Origin: Sporopachydermia quercuum
Taxonomy: Eukaryota > Ascomycota > Sporopachydermiomycetes > Sporopachydermiales > Sporopachydermiaceae
NCBI GenBank assembly: GCA_001599295.1
Contig: BCGN01000009.1
Location: 1 to 64,000 of the forward strand
Length of the DNA stretch: 64,000 bases
Reading direction: 5' to 3'
Below the pieces are notes generated by a model. It had not been told where the DNA came from and did no database searches. It saw only the letters and a program-made list of their open reading frames with translations. The position numbers and the translations under genes are program-made. Below, in pieces: positions 28,481 to 41,150 of this stretch; within the stretch, counting starts at the first letter, position 1; every line of letters starts with the position of its first letter.

Positions 28481-31400
28481 TTTGAGTAAATTATTTATTT
28501 AATACAATTCACTCAAAGATCTTTATTTCTAGGTCAAAATCTTTTTTACTCAAATAAATATTCTGATAATTCGAATAATCAAAAGTATGCTTGAGGTTGT
28601 ATTTAAATGGTCAATTAAGTTAAGGTTAAGTTTTGAGTAATTAGCTTGATTATACATATACTTATTTCCCTTTCCTATTTAGGAAATAAATGGGGTAATA
28701 AATAAAGAGTGTGGAGAAGGATGAGCACCCATAATTAATATTTGCCATCTCTTTGACTACTTCTAGGAATTTCGTGAAATGTCTCAATGTGGAATTCAAT
28801 ACTAATGTCGTAGTGAGCCACACCAAACAGAACGATGACTAGTTCTTGCTATAAACATAATTATTTCTTCCTATGCTTTACTATTTCCCATGATATCGAG
28901 AGATGGAAAGCAAATGCAAAGTGAGTATCGTTTCTTTCTTCCACTTTTTTTGGGTATCTGAATTTCATAAATAGAACCAAGACCATTGGTATCAGGAAAC
29001 AGAAAGGATTGTGGTTCACTGCCGTTACGTAGTTACTTTAATTTCAACAAAATTCGGTCGAGTATATGTGCAACCGGCCAAAATTTTTAATAAATTGTCA
29101 ATGCATGCGTGCTGCTGCCAATTACTACCTAATTATTATTATTAGGTGTTCTTTGTAAGGCAGCAATAAATGACACCAGTCAATCCTCTGCATATCAACT
29201 TAATCGATGAAAGAATTAGTGTTGAATTAGAACAATATGATGATATTGGAAACTAATTAAATGTTACATTCTTAATTAGTTGGCTTCACTTTCCTGTATT
29301 AATAAAAAAAGAAAAAAAAAAACATAAAAAAATTTCATATATTATATTTATACATACAAATTTATACATACAATACAATACAGCAGATGTGAGTTGCTAA
29401 CTAATTCCAACGCGCTTTACTGCCAATATTTAACAATAGAAAGCTCTTGGTGTCGAAAATCCAATTCTTCCATATTACATCCGTCAGCTTTTGTTTCATT
29501 ATCAGGGCAATGACTAATCAACTAATCAACCAATTTCCTGATCTTATCGTATCAAGTAAAGTATCAAGTCACATATGTTAAATGTTAGTTTACTTCATAT
29601 CGTGTGTGAACCTGCACATTTTTGTAATTCTCACGATAAAACCAGGGCTCAAAATCCGGTTGGGATTTCTTGGCCAAATAATCTAAACAAAAAAACTTGT
29701 TGATTTCCAAGAACCATATTATTTTTCTATTTATGGTAGCTTTAAACAAAGGAATGAAAGCTCTTCATCACAATTTTTGTTACAATTCTTTTTCTTGTTT
29801 CTATGTATCTAACACCTTCCTAATTAGGATGTTCTGAGGTGATGACAGTAGTTTCAATGTATTAAGGCTGTTGAATCTCTTGCCGCAATAGGAAATATCT
29901 CAGATCCTTCATTTTTCCAAAAACGACCCTTGATCCTCTCAAAATTATGTAGGATTTCTTTCATTCGTCTACTTTCTCATAAAAGATACAATGAAAGGAA
30001 GCACTGTATATTTAGATGTTTGATGTAGGTGCTGGAACGAACAGGATGTCCAGTAAGTATCTTTAAGTTCGCTTCTATTATCTGGAATGGGAGTAAAGTC
30101 ATCTCTGTTCTTTTTTTTATTTATTTATCTATGTCAAGACTGACCTCCCTAAACCACAAACAAAGGCTACTATAAGCTTATTTGTCACTTAGTGTATTAT
30201 AAAAAGCTGGATAGCTTTGGAATAATATAATAGTCAGTTGATATTCTTTTAATACTCATAAATAATTATAACTAAGTTTTAAGGTTTATGTATAATTATG
30301 CAAGTGAAATATAAAGAAGGAAAGGTCCAGATTGAATCCTGATTTTCTTCAACATATGAATCAAACAATACTCTAAGTTAAATATCATTGACCAATATAT
30401 GTAAATCTTTACTATTACTAATTTGAATAAAAAATAAATGTGGTTATGTGCTTAAAAAGTAATCTAGATTGTTGTTACTCTGAAGTAGTCTATACTCTTT
30501 AAAGATTTGTGAACTTCCTGGCTTGCAAGAACTATTCATATAAATATAATGTAAGATTTACCGGAGACAAAGACGATCACCAGATATAACAGTTCAGTTA
30601 TTGCAACACATGAAAATTCAATAGTTCATTTTGCTTTCAATTAATTATACTTAAAAAAACGTTGTAAGTTTTGTGTAGAGAAATGACTTTGGTACGGGAA
30701 GCTACCAATTGTGAATCTCAACCCAGGTGATAACTTATTGATATATGTAATATTGTCGTGCAATAGATCTCGGTTTTCTCTTTGAAATTCCAAATAAATC
30801 GCTGGTAGTTCCTTACAAGCTGGATTTATCTACCCTTTGTTCATATTGATACAAAACTATAATATCGTCCTCAACAGATACTTGGATAAAATGATCATCG
30901 TCGTCATCGCGCTTGTTACCAATCACGAGTTCGAGTATTGGAGGAAAAGAAACTTCTTTAATCATTAGGAAGCCGATATAATGCAGGCCTTCAAAATTAA
31001 ATCGGAACTGCCTACTTGAGCATTAGCTTGAATCAAATAATTGTTAGAATAAATGGTAGAAAAGAGAGAAAAAATTAGACTATTTCTTTAAAATACATTA
31101 TAAGCTTCAAGCTAGCAGTGTCAATGTGAGTATTACTAATTTTAATTTTTCTATTTTGTATTCACAAGGTACTAAACAAATTTATTGAAACAACTGAAGT
31201 AAAAGTCTTTCTTTAACTAACTTATCAACTATCATCTCCATTTCCTTGTCAACATTATTAAATCAAAACAGGACAGTATGAGTCAAAGATATACAATCTC
31301 TTAGAATTACAGAAACAAAAACCCTTTACAAAACATAAATGAGGTTCAACTTCAAATATGCGCAAATTGATTACGAGAAGCTTTGATTCGTCTCCAAAGA

Positions 31401-32534
31401 ATAAGAATTATCTAATCATACTTATATGCGAACTTTGTTCCACTAACGTTCTTTGATTGGGGATAAGATAAGTAAAACACTCATTAAATTGATTTTGAAA
31501 GTTTTACCACCGTTTTACATATTTAGTCTACTTTCAGATATAGATTCACTGAAGTATTGTTTTATTCTTTCTTAACGCCGTCGAAACAATTGATTGTTTA
31601 TAGCTATTCTAATCTTCAAAGCAATTAAACGTCAATCGCCGATAACTACCCAACAAGGACAAGTATGTTAATTGGTCCAAAGATAGACTCTGAGAAGAAA
31701 AGTTATTTTTGTTTGGTTCCATTGTATGGTTTATGCTCAATGATGTCTTTTTTCGATACTAGCTTTGGAAATCGTCTGAATTGAAAACTGGATAATGTTA
31801 AGCTAAACTCACTTTGATCAAAAGCCAACAAGTCAGTTTAAGAAAATAGATAAAATAAGAATTAAGAAGTTTTACATTATTTTAATGTGGTGAACGTATA
31901 AGAACCAACAATGCCTGCTTTTGAATAATGATTACATGAAGTTTGTAGCACTTGCTTACTTGCTAATGTCAGTTTTTCAAGTACAATAAGGTTTACTGAT
32001 CAAGTTTTGCCGGTAAAAGACTAAACGTTAACCTTATTTAATTTCGGTACCTGAATCATTTTGACATTTGTTACAGCTTTCTATTGTACGATCCTTCTTC
32101 TGACTAACATCTAACTAACATTGAAGAGTAAGATTTGAGATAAGAGCAATAAACAAAGATTTGAGATTTATTGAGTTTTTTGTTGTTTTCTTGTTATGTA
32201 GTCAACTCTTTCCGATTTTTGACATAGCACTGACTACATGGTCTCAATACCCATAAAAATTGATAGTTCGTAGTGAACAAAAGAAAGAAGAAAGAGCTTG
32301 AAATGGTTTCTTCCAAATTACCAAGGATTAAGCTAAACAAGTTGAAGCACGTAGAACACACTTTATAATTTGATTTTTAGTCGAAACAGAAAATATGAAA
32401 AAGGGTACCACAACTCAAATGTAGTATGCAGAGTATAGTAGAAATGTATGGGAACCGTTTGGAAATTCATAAACTTTCTGCAATCGGCTACTCTTGCTAC
32501 AATATCTACAATATATAATAATTAAGTAAGCATT
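28481..32534. other. Long gene-poor AT-rich stretch
   Basis: About 4 kb without a credible gene. The left edge is the promoter of the lactonase-like gene (ATGGGGTAA at 28690). Further right are T-rich and A-rich runs, short direct repeats such as TATACATACAAATT near 29350, and no open frame above 60 codons. Confidence 0.5.
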
Positions 32535-33330
32535 GTAAATCTCACTGTTGTAAAAGGTGAAGGATCACCATGGACAATCAAAACATTTCTTGCAATAGAA
32601 AAATTGCCGGCCAGAGTTTTATTAAGGTATTTATGACAGGGTAAACTATTGTGAATCTCAATCTTCTTAATTATAGGAAATATTTGAAAAAGATTTTGAA
32701 GTGACATAACAAATGTTTTTGAGCATTTTATGTTCCCTGTGTTGAAATAGTCCAGATAACAACTTTGAAGAAAATGTATGTAGCTTCTGATTTCTTTCAG
32801 AATCAGCTTTCAGTTTTCGTTAGTATAGCTCTTACTTGTGCTGTCAAGGTTTATGATAGAGATAACCATCCCGAGATAATCATGCCCAGTCAAAATTTAT
32901 AGTTTAACAAGGAATATGATCATGAACATAGATAGCATCAACTCAAATTTCCTGGAAAATACAGTTTCAAGTTAGATGGTACCAAGGTAATCAGAGACGG
33001 TACTCCAGTTGCTTCAACTTCCAACAGATCATTTTCTATTTGAATTGAACTTCTAAACATAGTTTGATTGATAATGCATAAGAAGTAATTGACAGAAAGA
33101 GTATAGCAATTTTTTCTAATGTAATAGAGTTTTAAGTATCTCAAAACATCGTTCAGCTACAGATAAAGTATGTTAATCTAAAGAACCATGATGCCAAGTA
33201 ATGAGCATGCGTTATTTTCTGCCAGTGGTAAGTATTCAACAGATATAGACTCAAAGGTACAATTTGACGAGTTGAATATTACTTGGTTAAGTATCTTTTG
33301 CATTGAATTCCTATGATTAGTAAATGAGGT
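32535..33330 (+). pseudogene. Probable relic of an unidentified gene
   Basis: Gene-like peptide pieces run along the + strand. One is KGEGSPWTIKTFLAIEKLPA near 32550. Next comes a continuous frame from 32723 to 33043 interrupted only by two TAG codons (32900 and 32933), including FKLDGTKVIRDGTPVAST near 32960-33015. A third piece near 33210 reads SASGKYSTDIDSKVQFDEL. The family is not recognised. Overlapping minus-strand frames of about 60 codons exist, so strand and reality are uncertain. Confidence 0.3.
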
Positions 33331-35625
33331 TGATGAGCAATTCTCATTTAAAGAATCTTTCAGGTTCATTGAATGGGAATAAACGTATTGATGTCATAAA
33401 CTTGAATTGCCCGATTAATTTCCTTATATAGTAATTTATTATTTCAAGGTATAGCGATGGGCATCATATCGAAGCATATATGGTCCATTTATTTTTGAAG
33501 AAATATATATCATCCACGTTTTAGCTATATTTTTTTAATGAGTCAGATCAACCACACTAAGTTGACAGCTTTATACATTAACAAAGGCAGCAATCCTTAT
33601 TCAAGGCTTTGAAATAGCTGTGATAATTCAAACTATTCGCCAAAGTTCGAGTAAACTCTACTGAGAAAAAGGATAAGTAAACCATTTCATGTTATCACAT
33701 TGTGAAAGCTACACTGTTCGTGCTTAAAGAATATGGTATGTTCATAGGTTTCGATAAATTATTTTCTTGTTATTAGTTTAGTACTCCAACCTCAACCAAG
33801 TATTCAAGCTTGTCAGTATGAACATCTCCAAGTTTTCAATTTATTATAATCATTGGTAAACCCCGACGTAAAACTTCCGAAACAAGAAGGAATGAAAGCA
33901 AGGTTCATGCATAAACTCCAATATTAGGTTAAAGTTAAGCAGTTCTGTTATCAAGATTCAATATCAAAACTTTATTCACAAACAAAATCAAAAGACAATA
34001 CTGCGGCAGATGTAGTTCTGATAACATTAAATTCTCGGGTCTACTACAGATTCAAATTGATGCCTATCTATTCTATTCTATATTTGACGATAAAGAAATA
34101 AGTTCCTTTCAAACTGCTTTTTGAAAAGTGGCAACGATAGCGGTGATCAATACTCTATCACTACATAGTAATTTCCTCCATCTTACTGAGAGCAATTTTA
34201 CACGGTCAGTTAGTGGAATAATAAGAAATAACGGTTTTCAAGCTAAAATGGTCAAATTGATCTAATAAAGTCTTGTTTGAATTCTAGGGTCTTGGCGTAT
34301 AGAACTATCAAGCTTAAGAAACTTGTAGTTTCATTTTGTGCTATGAATTGAGGTAGAGCGAAATAAGTATGTGGATCAAAGCTTTAGATGCTCCACTCTT
34401 TGTGTAAGTAAAACTATAACAAAACTGCTGTAGTTATGTTTTCACTGGGTAAGTCATGGTCTGGTACAGCCGTATAATCTATAGGTCTAAGAATACATAC
34501 ATGTTCCGAAATTTTGATTGAGGTAAAAAACAGATTAAATTATTCAGCCTCTCCTCGTACTAATTCTATAAAAAACTTAGTACTTACTATAATGTCATAA
34601 AGGGAAACGAATGTATCATTTCTTGATCATGATAAGCGCTACAGTTTTTAACTCCAATGAATGTTTATCAAAACAAATAATCAAACACCTGTTGAAAGGA
34701 AAGAGTTACTCTGTGGAATATCAACTACTAATGTTAACACGAGTAGTAAGATTAGTTTCAAGATAACACTGTGATACTGTATATCTACCTATCTTATACC
34801 TTGTAATGATTATCAATCATTATACGCGAGATTTTAATAATTATATAAGGAAAAATCAGTAGCCATTTCATAATTGGCAGTATAACTTAGAGATCATCAT
34901 CTACTTGATCCTTGGTAGAAATGAAAACTGGTAATGTCTATGAAATATAGCAAACAAGATGGAAAAGGGATCATAGACGCTGATTCACTGTATTCCATTA
35001 CTAGACATATTCTTAAGTCAAATTTATGCTTACGGAGCTTTTAGCGAAATAACTGTATGCTTTTCACTAGATACAAGGATCGTGTTGATGTTGTTAGTAG
35101 GAATACATTACGCCTTTCCAGCAAGAAAATACCGATAAGATCAGAACAAGTAAGTTTTGCTATCTAGCTTTGGTGTTCGAACCTTAAATCTGGCTGTTAC
35201 GAAATTGGGTAGTTTTGATATGGAAAATCCCAAAATGTAATTAAAGTTAAACTTAGTTTCTTTAAAATTGGGTTTTCAATTCATGAAAAATAGACTTTTC
35301 TTCTCATCTTATCAAACAGATGAGCAACTTCTATTATCACGAACTGTTTAAATACAAGATGTTTGGTCATAAAAATGAGCAGGATAGTTGGTAAAAGATT
35401 TAGACTTGTGCAACTGACAACCAGTCCGAACTAAAGTAAAACAGTATATATACATATCAAGTCACTCGTGTTTAACAGTAGAGTAGTAGAGTGGTTCTCA
35501 CATTGGCATTATCTCTTAAACAGCCCAGCTCGGTAACGAAAGCTCGACTTACCAATTCAATAGTTGCTCAACTATTTTTTCAATAAATTAAGACCAATTA
35601 ACGACAGTTTTCATCAGTTTTCATT
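33331..35625 (+). other. Long upstream region of the permease gene
   Basis: No gene seen in 2.3 kb. A TATATATA box at 35445-35452 is about 175 bp before the permease ATG, and one GATAAG near 35136 could be a nitrogen-regulation GATA site. Confidence 0.45.
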
Positions 35626-37200
35626 ATGTCACCGGAAGAAAAAGATGGCCACACAATCACAGTGGCCACAGACATTGAAATGTCTTCGGCTAGTAGTATT
35701 AAGGAGACTGAATTAGAGGAGCTAGATTTACATAAGGGAATGAAAGTTCAATTCAGTACCCTGTCATTGATTGGTCTTGGATTTGCCATTGCGGCATCAT
35801 GGGCTGGCTACTCTTCTTCCGTTCAAACATCTTTTCTTTACGGTGGAACAGCAGGTGTTATTTACACTTTTCCTATTGCTTCGTTCTTTATGGCTCTGAT
35901 ATCCTGCGGTATGGCCGAATTGTGTTCGGCATATCCTTCCACTGGGGGTCAATACCATTGGGTTTTCATGCTTTCTCCAGAAAAATATAAGATTTATTTT
36001 TCTTATTTAAGTGGTTGGACTTGTACTCTTTCTTGGTGGTTTGTTGGATGCTCAGTTTGTCAGATTCTTGCAAATTACATTTTATTTATGGCATCCTTGA
36101 ACAATCCAGACTTTGTACAAGAAACTTACCAGGTGTGGTTGATATATGTAGCCGTGTTTTGGGTTTCGGCTGGTGCTAATATTCTTCTCTCCAAGTGGTT
36201 AAGTCAAATGAATACTTTCTTTATGTTCGTTTCACTCTTTTCCATGATTATTACCTTTTGTACCATTCTTGGTACTCATAAGGCTGGTTTCCGGGATGCC
36301 AGATGGGTTTGGGCTACATATACAAATTCCACTGGCTGGCCATCGAACGGACTTACCTTTGTTCTAGCTGTTGGTAATGCCATTTTTTCTTTGCTTGGAG
36401 CTGATGGGGCTTCACATTTGGTTGATGAAGTGGATAATCCAGCCAAGATTATTCCAAAAGCTATTGTTATTCCTAGTGTCATTGGTTTTGTTACTGCTTG
36501 GCCATTCTGTATTGCATTTGTTTATATTATCAAAGATCTTGATTCAGTTCTAGCGGCTAGTTTTGCCATTGTTGAAATCTATTATGAAGCTACGGCAAGT
36601 GTCCCATTAACTACATTCTTAGTTTTCCTTAGTTATTTTGTCATGACCGGATGTCTTACCTGCAGTATGGAAGCTTCATCTAGAACTGCTTGGACACTTG
36701 CCTGTGATGGTGGAATGCCATTCAGAAAATTCTTTTCCAAAGTCGATCCTCATTTCAAGATTCCAGTAAATGTTATCTATTTACAAGGTGCCTTCGTCAG
36801 TCTCTATGGATTGATTATGCTTGGATCAGATGTTGCTTTTGTAGCAGCTACTTCAACCTTATCTCTTTTCCTTGTGTTTTCGTACATCTTCCCACAGATA
36901 ATCCTCTTATGCAGAGGCAGAAGTATCTTACCTGAACGGAGATTTGATTTAGGAAAATGGGGATATCCAATTAACATCCTCAGTGTCGCCTTTGGTTTAT
37001 TATACGTCGTCATGTTCTGCTTTCCATCATACAAAGACATCACCCCTCAAAACATGAATTGGGTGTCAGTTTGCGTTGTTGGACTTCTTTTGATCGTGTT
37101 GATACTCTGGTTCGGAGGCCTTAAGAAGACTTATGAAGGTCCTGGTGTTGATATTAAGAAGATGGATGCACTTAGAAGGTATGCATTGACTCACGATTGA
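35626..37200 (+). CDS. Amino acid/choline/GABA-type permease (APC superfamily, ACT family)
   Basis: A 524-residue protein with about 12 membrane segments after a 45-residue acidic cytosolic N-terminus. The first helix region is FSTLSLIGLGFAIAASWAGY; the second carries GGTAGVIYTFPIASFFMALI, followed by the AELCSAYPSTGGQYHW segment. HLVDEVDNPAKIIPKAI follows TM7. These are hallmarks of the fungal Uga4/Hnm1/Bio5 family, which takes up GABA, choline, polyamines or vitamin precursors at the plasma membrane or vacuole. The exact substrate cannot be told. It is isolated between two gene-poor stretches and carries no cluster word upstream, so it is probably independent of the cluster. Confidence 0.92.
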   Translation: MSPEEKDGHTITVATDIEMSSASSIKETELEELDLHKGMKVQFSTLSLIGLGFAIAASWAGYSSSVQTSFLYGGTAGVIYTFPIASFFMALISCGMAELCSAYPSTGGQYHWVFMLSPEKYKIYFSYLSGWTCTLSWWFVGCSVCQILANYILFMASLNNPDFVQETYQVWLIYVAVFWVSAGANILLSKWLSQMNTFFMFVSLFSMIITFCTILGTHKAGFRDARWVWATYTNSTGWPSNGLTFVLAVGNAIFSLLGADGASHLVDEVDNPAKIIPKAIVIPSVIGFVTAWPFCIAFVYIIKDLDSVLAASFAIVEIYYEATASVPLTTFLVFLSYFVMTGCLTCSMEASSRTAWTLACDGGMPFRKFFSKVDPHFKIPVNVIYLQGAFVSLYGLIMLGSDVAFVAATSTLSLFLVFSYIFPQIILLCRGRSILPERRFDLGKWGYPINILSVAFGLLYVVMFCFPSYKDITPQNMNWVSVCVVGLLLIVLILWFGGLKKTYEGPGVDIKKMDALRRYALTHD

Positions 37201-37479
37201 GGAGCTGAAAACCCCAAAAAACTTTTCTCTTGAGTTATTTCTTTTGTAGATCTTTATTTACTTAGTTTTCTAATAGAGGTTCTGGTAACTGTCTAAAAGC
37301 ACTAGAACATTGTAATATGTAACATTGGGAATCAAATACCTAAAGTTGAGCCATCGGAAGGAAATTGAAATTCTTTTTTTATTCATTGGAATACTCTCTA
37401 CGCATCCCAAAAGTAAATTTAGAACTCAGTTCTCATTGAATTATAATGGTTGAACTTGAAATCACTAATCTATAGACAA
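37201..37479. other. Spacer downstream of the permease
   Basis: AT-rich, no gene. It probably holds the permease terminator and polyadenylation region. Confidence 0.4.
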
Positions 37480-38460
37480 AAATTGGAATTGAAATTCAAT
37501 TTTTGGTTCATTGACTGAAATCAAAACACTAGGGAATGGTCTTGTAGATGCTACTTCTTTCGCCATCCTTAACCTTAACATTATAAAAATGTACACCAAA
37601 AATAGTAACAACCCATTTTGTCGATTTGGCATATGCTTTACCATCATCCACAATCTTGGCGATTAAAGAATTTACTCCATTTGATCTGATTTCAATATTA
37701 TATGAAGTAGATCCAATCTTGATGGATTGGGAACAAAGTCTTCAATAACATCGCCTTTCTTGAAGGTTTTACTATTAATATTGACATTGGCAATAAAATT
37801 ATTGTCCCATTCAGAATCAGTAGTCTTATCATTTTCATCAGTGACAATGCAGTGGTTGGTCTTGACATCAAAGGTAATGAACTTTTTAACATCTGTGCAA
37901 ACTTCTTCACCAAGTACCATGGGACTCTATATGTACCAGATCCGTGTGTAATCTTGAATGAGATGACAATAAGCCAAATGCCAACCAACGCTCATAAACG
38001 GAACCATCAGGTTTAACTTCAAATCCACCAATTCATGACACCAAAAACCGAATCCTGACAATGTCTCNAATAAACCATCTCTTAAAGACTTAGCCAATAC
38101 TTCAAATGTTGATTCGCAGTCTCCTTCCCAATGAACAGGGAATTGTTGTGAAGAAACTGTGGCAGACTTAGCAAACAAACATGTTGATTGTGCATCAAAC
38201 ACTACCTTGTTGTAAAGATAAGGGTAGTAGTTATGTAATCGTTTAGGATCTTCTCCTGAATAGAAAACAATATTATCGCTGCAGGAATTCCTCGCCAAAT
38301 CAGTCTTGAAGCAATCTACGCCATAAGAAATCAGCTTCGCCAAGTAAGATTACCTTCCATTTACACGTTTTAGGATTAGCAAAATCAACAACGCCCCATA
38401 CCACACCAGCTTATCTAAATAATCTCCTGAAGTAGACTCGTAGCTGTCGTTGCTGAACTT
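37480..38460 (-). pseudogene. Relic of a GH31 alpha-xylosidase/alpha-glucosidase gene
   Basis: Reading the minus strand, GVVDFANPKTCKW (near 38390) is followed after a frame change by YGVDCFKTDLA (near 38320), the GH31 nucleophile block. Then come YLYNKVVFDA, ARSATV-like AKSATVSSQQFPVHWEGD, SGFGFW (near 38070), and in another frame THGSGTYRVPW (near 37940). These match the catalytic core of YicI-type GH31 enzymes in order. After that point about 200 expected residues seem missing, and the remaining DNA to 37480 encodes an unassigned beta-rich stretch. The nucleophile Asp is still encoded, but the gene has at least two frameshifts and lacks the N-terminal half, so it is dead. Confidence 0.8.
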
Positions 38461-39629
38461 ACTTTTGCTGGTCAATAATTTGATACTACTCTTTTAACCA
38501 TCAATTTTAGCACTAGAATTACCACAACTGTCATGATCCATACTATTTATGGAAGAGTTGAATAACCAACCTTCTCACCAACAGCTTTATGATCATTTTG
38601 CCTCGAGTTATTGAAGAAGAACAAGGTATCAATTTATTATCAAAGTTAGCGTCTGTATTTGTTTCCAAGGTGACATCATAAGTTTCTTCAATGAGATGAA
38701 CTGATACTTGCTTTTATTTTGACTTTATTTTTTATTATTATTCTTGTCAGTACCGACACTATTTTCTATATCAGGAGACGATAGTGATGAGTATATGTTT
38801 TCTGAAACTGCTCTATATATTCCTGATGATATCTTAAATTATTTTCAACAAATGTTTTAAGTCTATCAAATAACTCCACCAGAAAGCCATCCGGGCGTTC
38901 CTACTCATCCTGAGGATTTGCTCTTTATTGAGTAAAGCACTGTTGAACATAATACGCATCATTTTGAATACTTTAATAATGCACATTCCAAGGGAAAGAA
39001 ATTCTTTAGCAGTAACAATTACGTCGGGGTTTGAATCACTGTCTAAATCTGGATGGTCAAATTTACCAGCCTCCTTTTCAATATTCATCTTTCATTTTCA
39101 GCAGAAATGTAACCCCTTAGCAGCGTAATATTGGAATTGACAATTTCCAGTATCTTGTCAATTAGATCAAAGCCATCGATTTAAAGCAATCAACGCTAAA
39201 TTTCGAGACAGCATTGAAAAAGCATTGAGTATCACCTTTGGATACTTGAATGAAAAATAATATGAGGTACTTGTTCAGATAGTCTTAGAAGCACTATCCA
39301 GCTTATAGTTTGTTGAAGGAATTGTGGTTTTCACTATACTAGTTACTAGTTGTGCAAGCCAAACTCATTATATCTATATCAGCCATTCGTTTTGTATGAA
39401 TAGTGAGACTATTAACAGATGCTAAATACCATACTAGTGAACGTAAGCAATGATTAGTAACGAATATATCAACCTTCTGAGAAGAGGACAGTTTACTAGA
39501 CAAAAACAATTGACTACAGAATCTCGATTGGATTTGAACTATCTAATCTTTGTTCTCATTAGAAGTGAAAAAAGGATATTTTGACCGAGATCAAGTATAA
39601 ATATGAGTGCGAAGGTACCTTCTAAAATT
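38461..39629. other. Degenerate DNA between two relics
   Basis: No intact gene. Minus-strand peptide pieces such as EETYDVTLETNTDANFDN (near 38670) and KFDHPDLDSDSNPDVIVTAK (near 39050) look protein-like and may be the decayed C-terminal part of the regulator to the right, but I cannot place them. Confidence 0.3.
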
Positions 39630-41150
39630 TCCTATAGTTGAGAGACCTGAATATTCAGATAATTCAAATGCAGTAGTGTATCCTGTTCCATCTTAATATC
39701 TTTTTTCTTTTTCTTTCTTTCTTTCTTTCTTTCTTTCAATGTGTTCACACCGACGTTATAATTCATTGAAGGGCTTACTTGTGCCCAAGAATCAAAAAAA
39801 GATTTGACTGGTATTGAAAATACAATAACCAGTTTCAAGAATCTTTTTAATAATTCGGGAAAATCATCATTCTTTAAATCTAAGGGAAGGAACATGTATA
39901 GTTTGTAATATTGCTGGTAGTTCATTTTTTAAGCAAATATACCTTTCTAAGATAAATATCATACAACATCTTCTTACAAAATACTCAGGCAGGTGTCATA
40001 AGAGTCGTTGAACACGAAGAAGAAGATCCATTATGTGAGTCTGAATTACTAGTCCCAGATTTGATCCCTGAAGTTGAGGATTCATTTCTTGCGTTCAAGT
40101 CTGCACCGCTGCCTATGTCAATAACAGATTCAAAAACACTGTTCGTGTTCATATCTTTACTCGAATTCCTAGCATCATTCCTCGTATTTGGACCATTACT
40201 ACTACCTGCAACTGTGACAACAGCCCAGTTTCATAGCTGCTCTATGTAATTCTCTTCTACTTAATACGAACAAGGGATTTATAGAGATTGCCTCTCGAGC
40301 ATGAAGTACAGCTTTCTTCAAACGTCCTTCCAGGTTAATATAGTAACCTCCTAGAATTAAGCAGTTAGCAAGCTTATTAACATCATTTACATAATAAACC
40401 TTACCCAATTCTATTTCTTCTGAGGCTCTTATTTTCATTATCTCTTAAATATACAAACCGCATCATTTCAAATTCTCTACTTGAAAATTAGAAAAGTCTG
40501 TATTACTTTGTAAGCTTTTTGGGTGAGAAGATATTGAAGTAGAAATGGCACAACCAAGCCCAATTTCTATATTTGTTAGTGCTTGATTTGCTTCTTGTAA
40601 GTTTTCAAACGCATGTTTTAGTCCATTGATGGGACCACCGGCAACTAGTGGGAATATCTAGTAGGATACCTTTTGATACACTGATGGGTTGAGTAATGAA
40701 TGATTGATAGGGATTAAGTGCGGGATGACTCTCAATTCAGAGATAATGAGGCAGGAACCTGGGGAGGTGTTGTAGAGCCCATAGGGAGAACCTTAGTGGA
40801 TCCTGTATCAGAATTTGATCTTTGAGGATGAAAAGAATACTGCTCTGCTGTCAAAATCCACTTGATATACCACAATGTGCTTGAAAATTGAGTCCCCCGT
40901 ACTAACTCCGGCGTTAGATATTCGACACTCTACACCAGTACCAGAGATAGTAGCATTTGAAGCAGATTCTGTCTTAACCGCTGATTTTTCAACCCTCTTA
41001 ACCATCTAAAGTTCCTTTACGAATACCCTTTGCACCAGCTTTCTTCAGTTTCTATATACAGAGAGCAATCAAGATCATGATCAGTACAATATTTACAAGG
41101 TCGTTTTTCCTGACATATTGTTATACTCAATGCGGATACATCACAAGCCG
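39630..41150 (-). pseudogene. Relic of a Zn2Cys6 transcription factor
   Basis: The minus strand at 41148-41060 encodes ACDVSALSITICQEKRPCKY then CTDHDLDC. This is the fungal binuclear cluster pattern CX2CX6CX5CX2CX6C with the second Cys changed to Ser. Downstream pieces fit a regulator body: a Ser/Thr-rich linker (41005-40808), CLILGGYYINLEGRLKKA with HAREAISI (near 40330) like the REAI helix of maltose/amylase-type activators, and FLPLDLKNDDFPELLKRFLK (near 39890). Stops and frame changes separate the pieces. Its place beside a GH31 relic suggests a lost alpha-glucoside or xyloside utilisation locus (inference). Confidence 0.55.
39701..39738. repeat. (TTTC)n microsatellite
   Basis: T-rich start followed by about seven uninterrupted TTTC units, inside the regulator relic. 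Confidence 0.85.
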
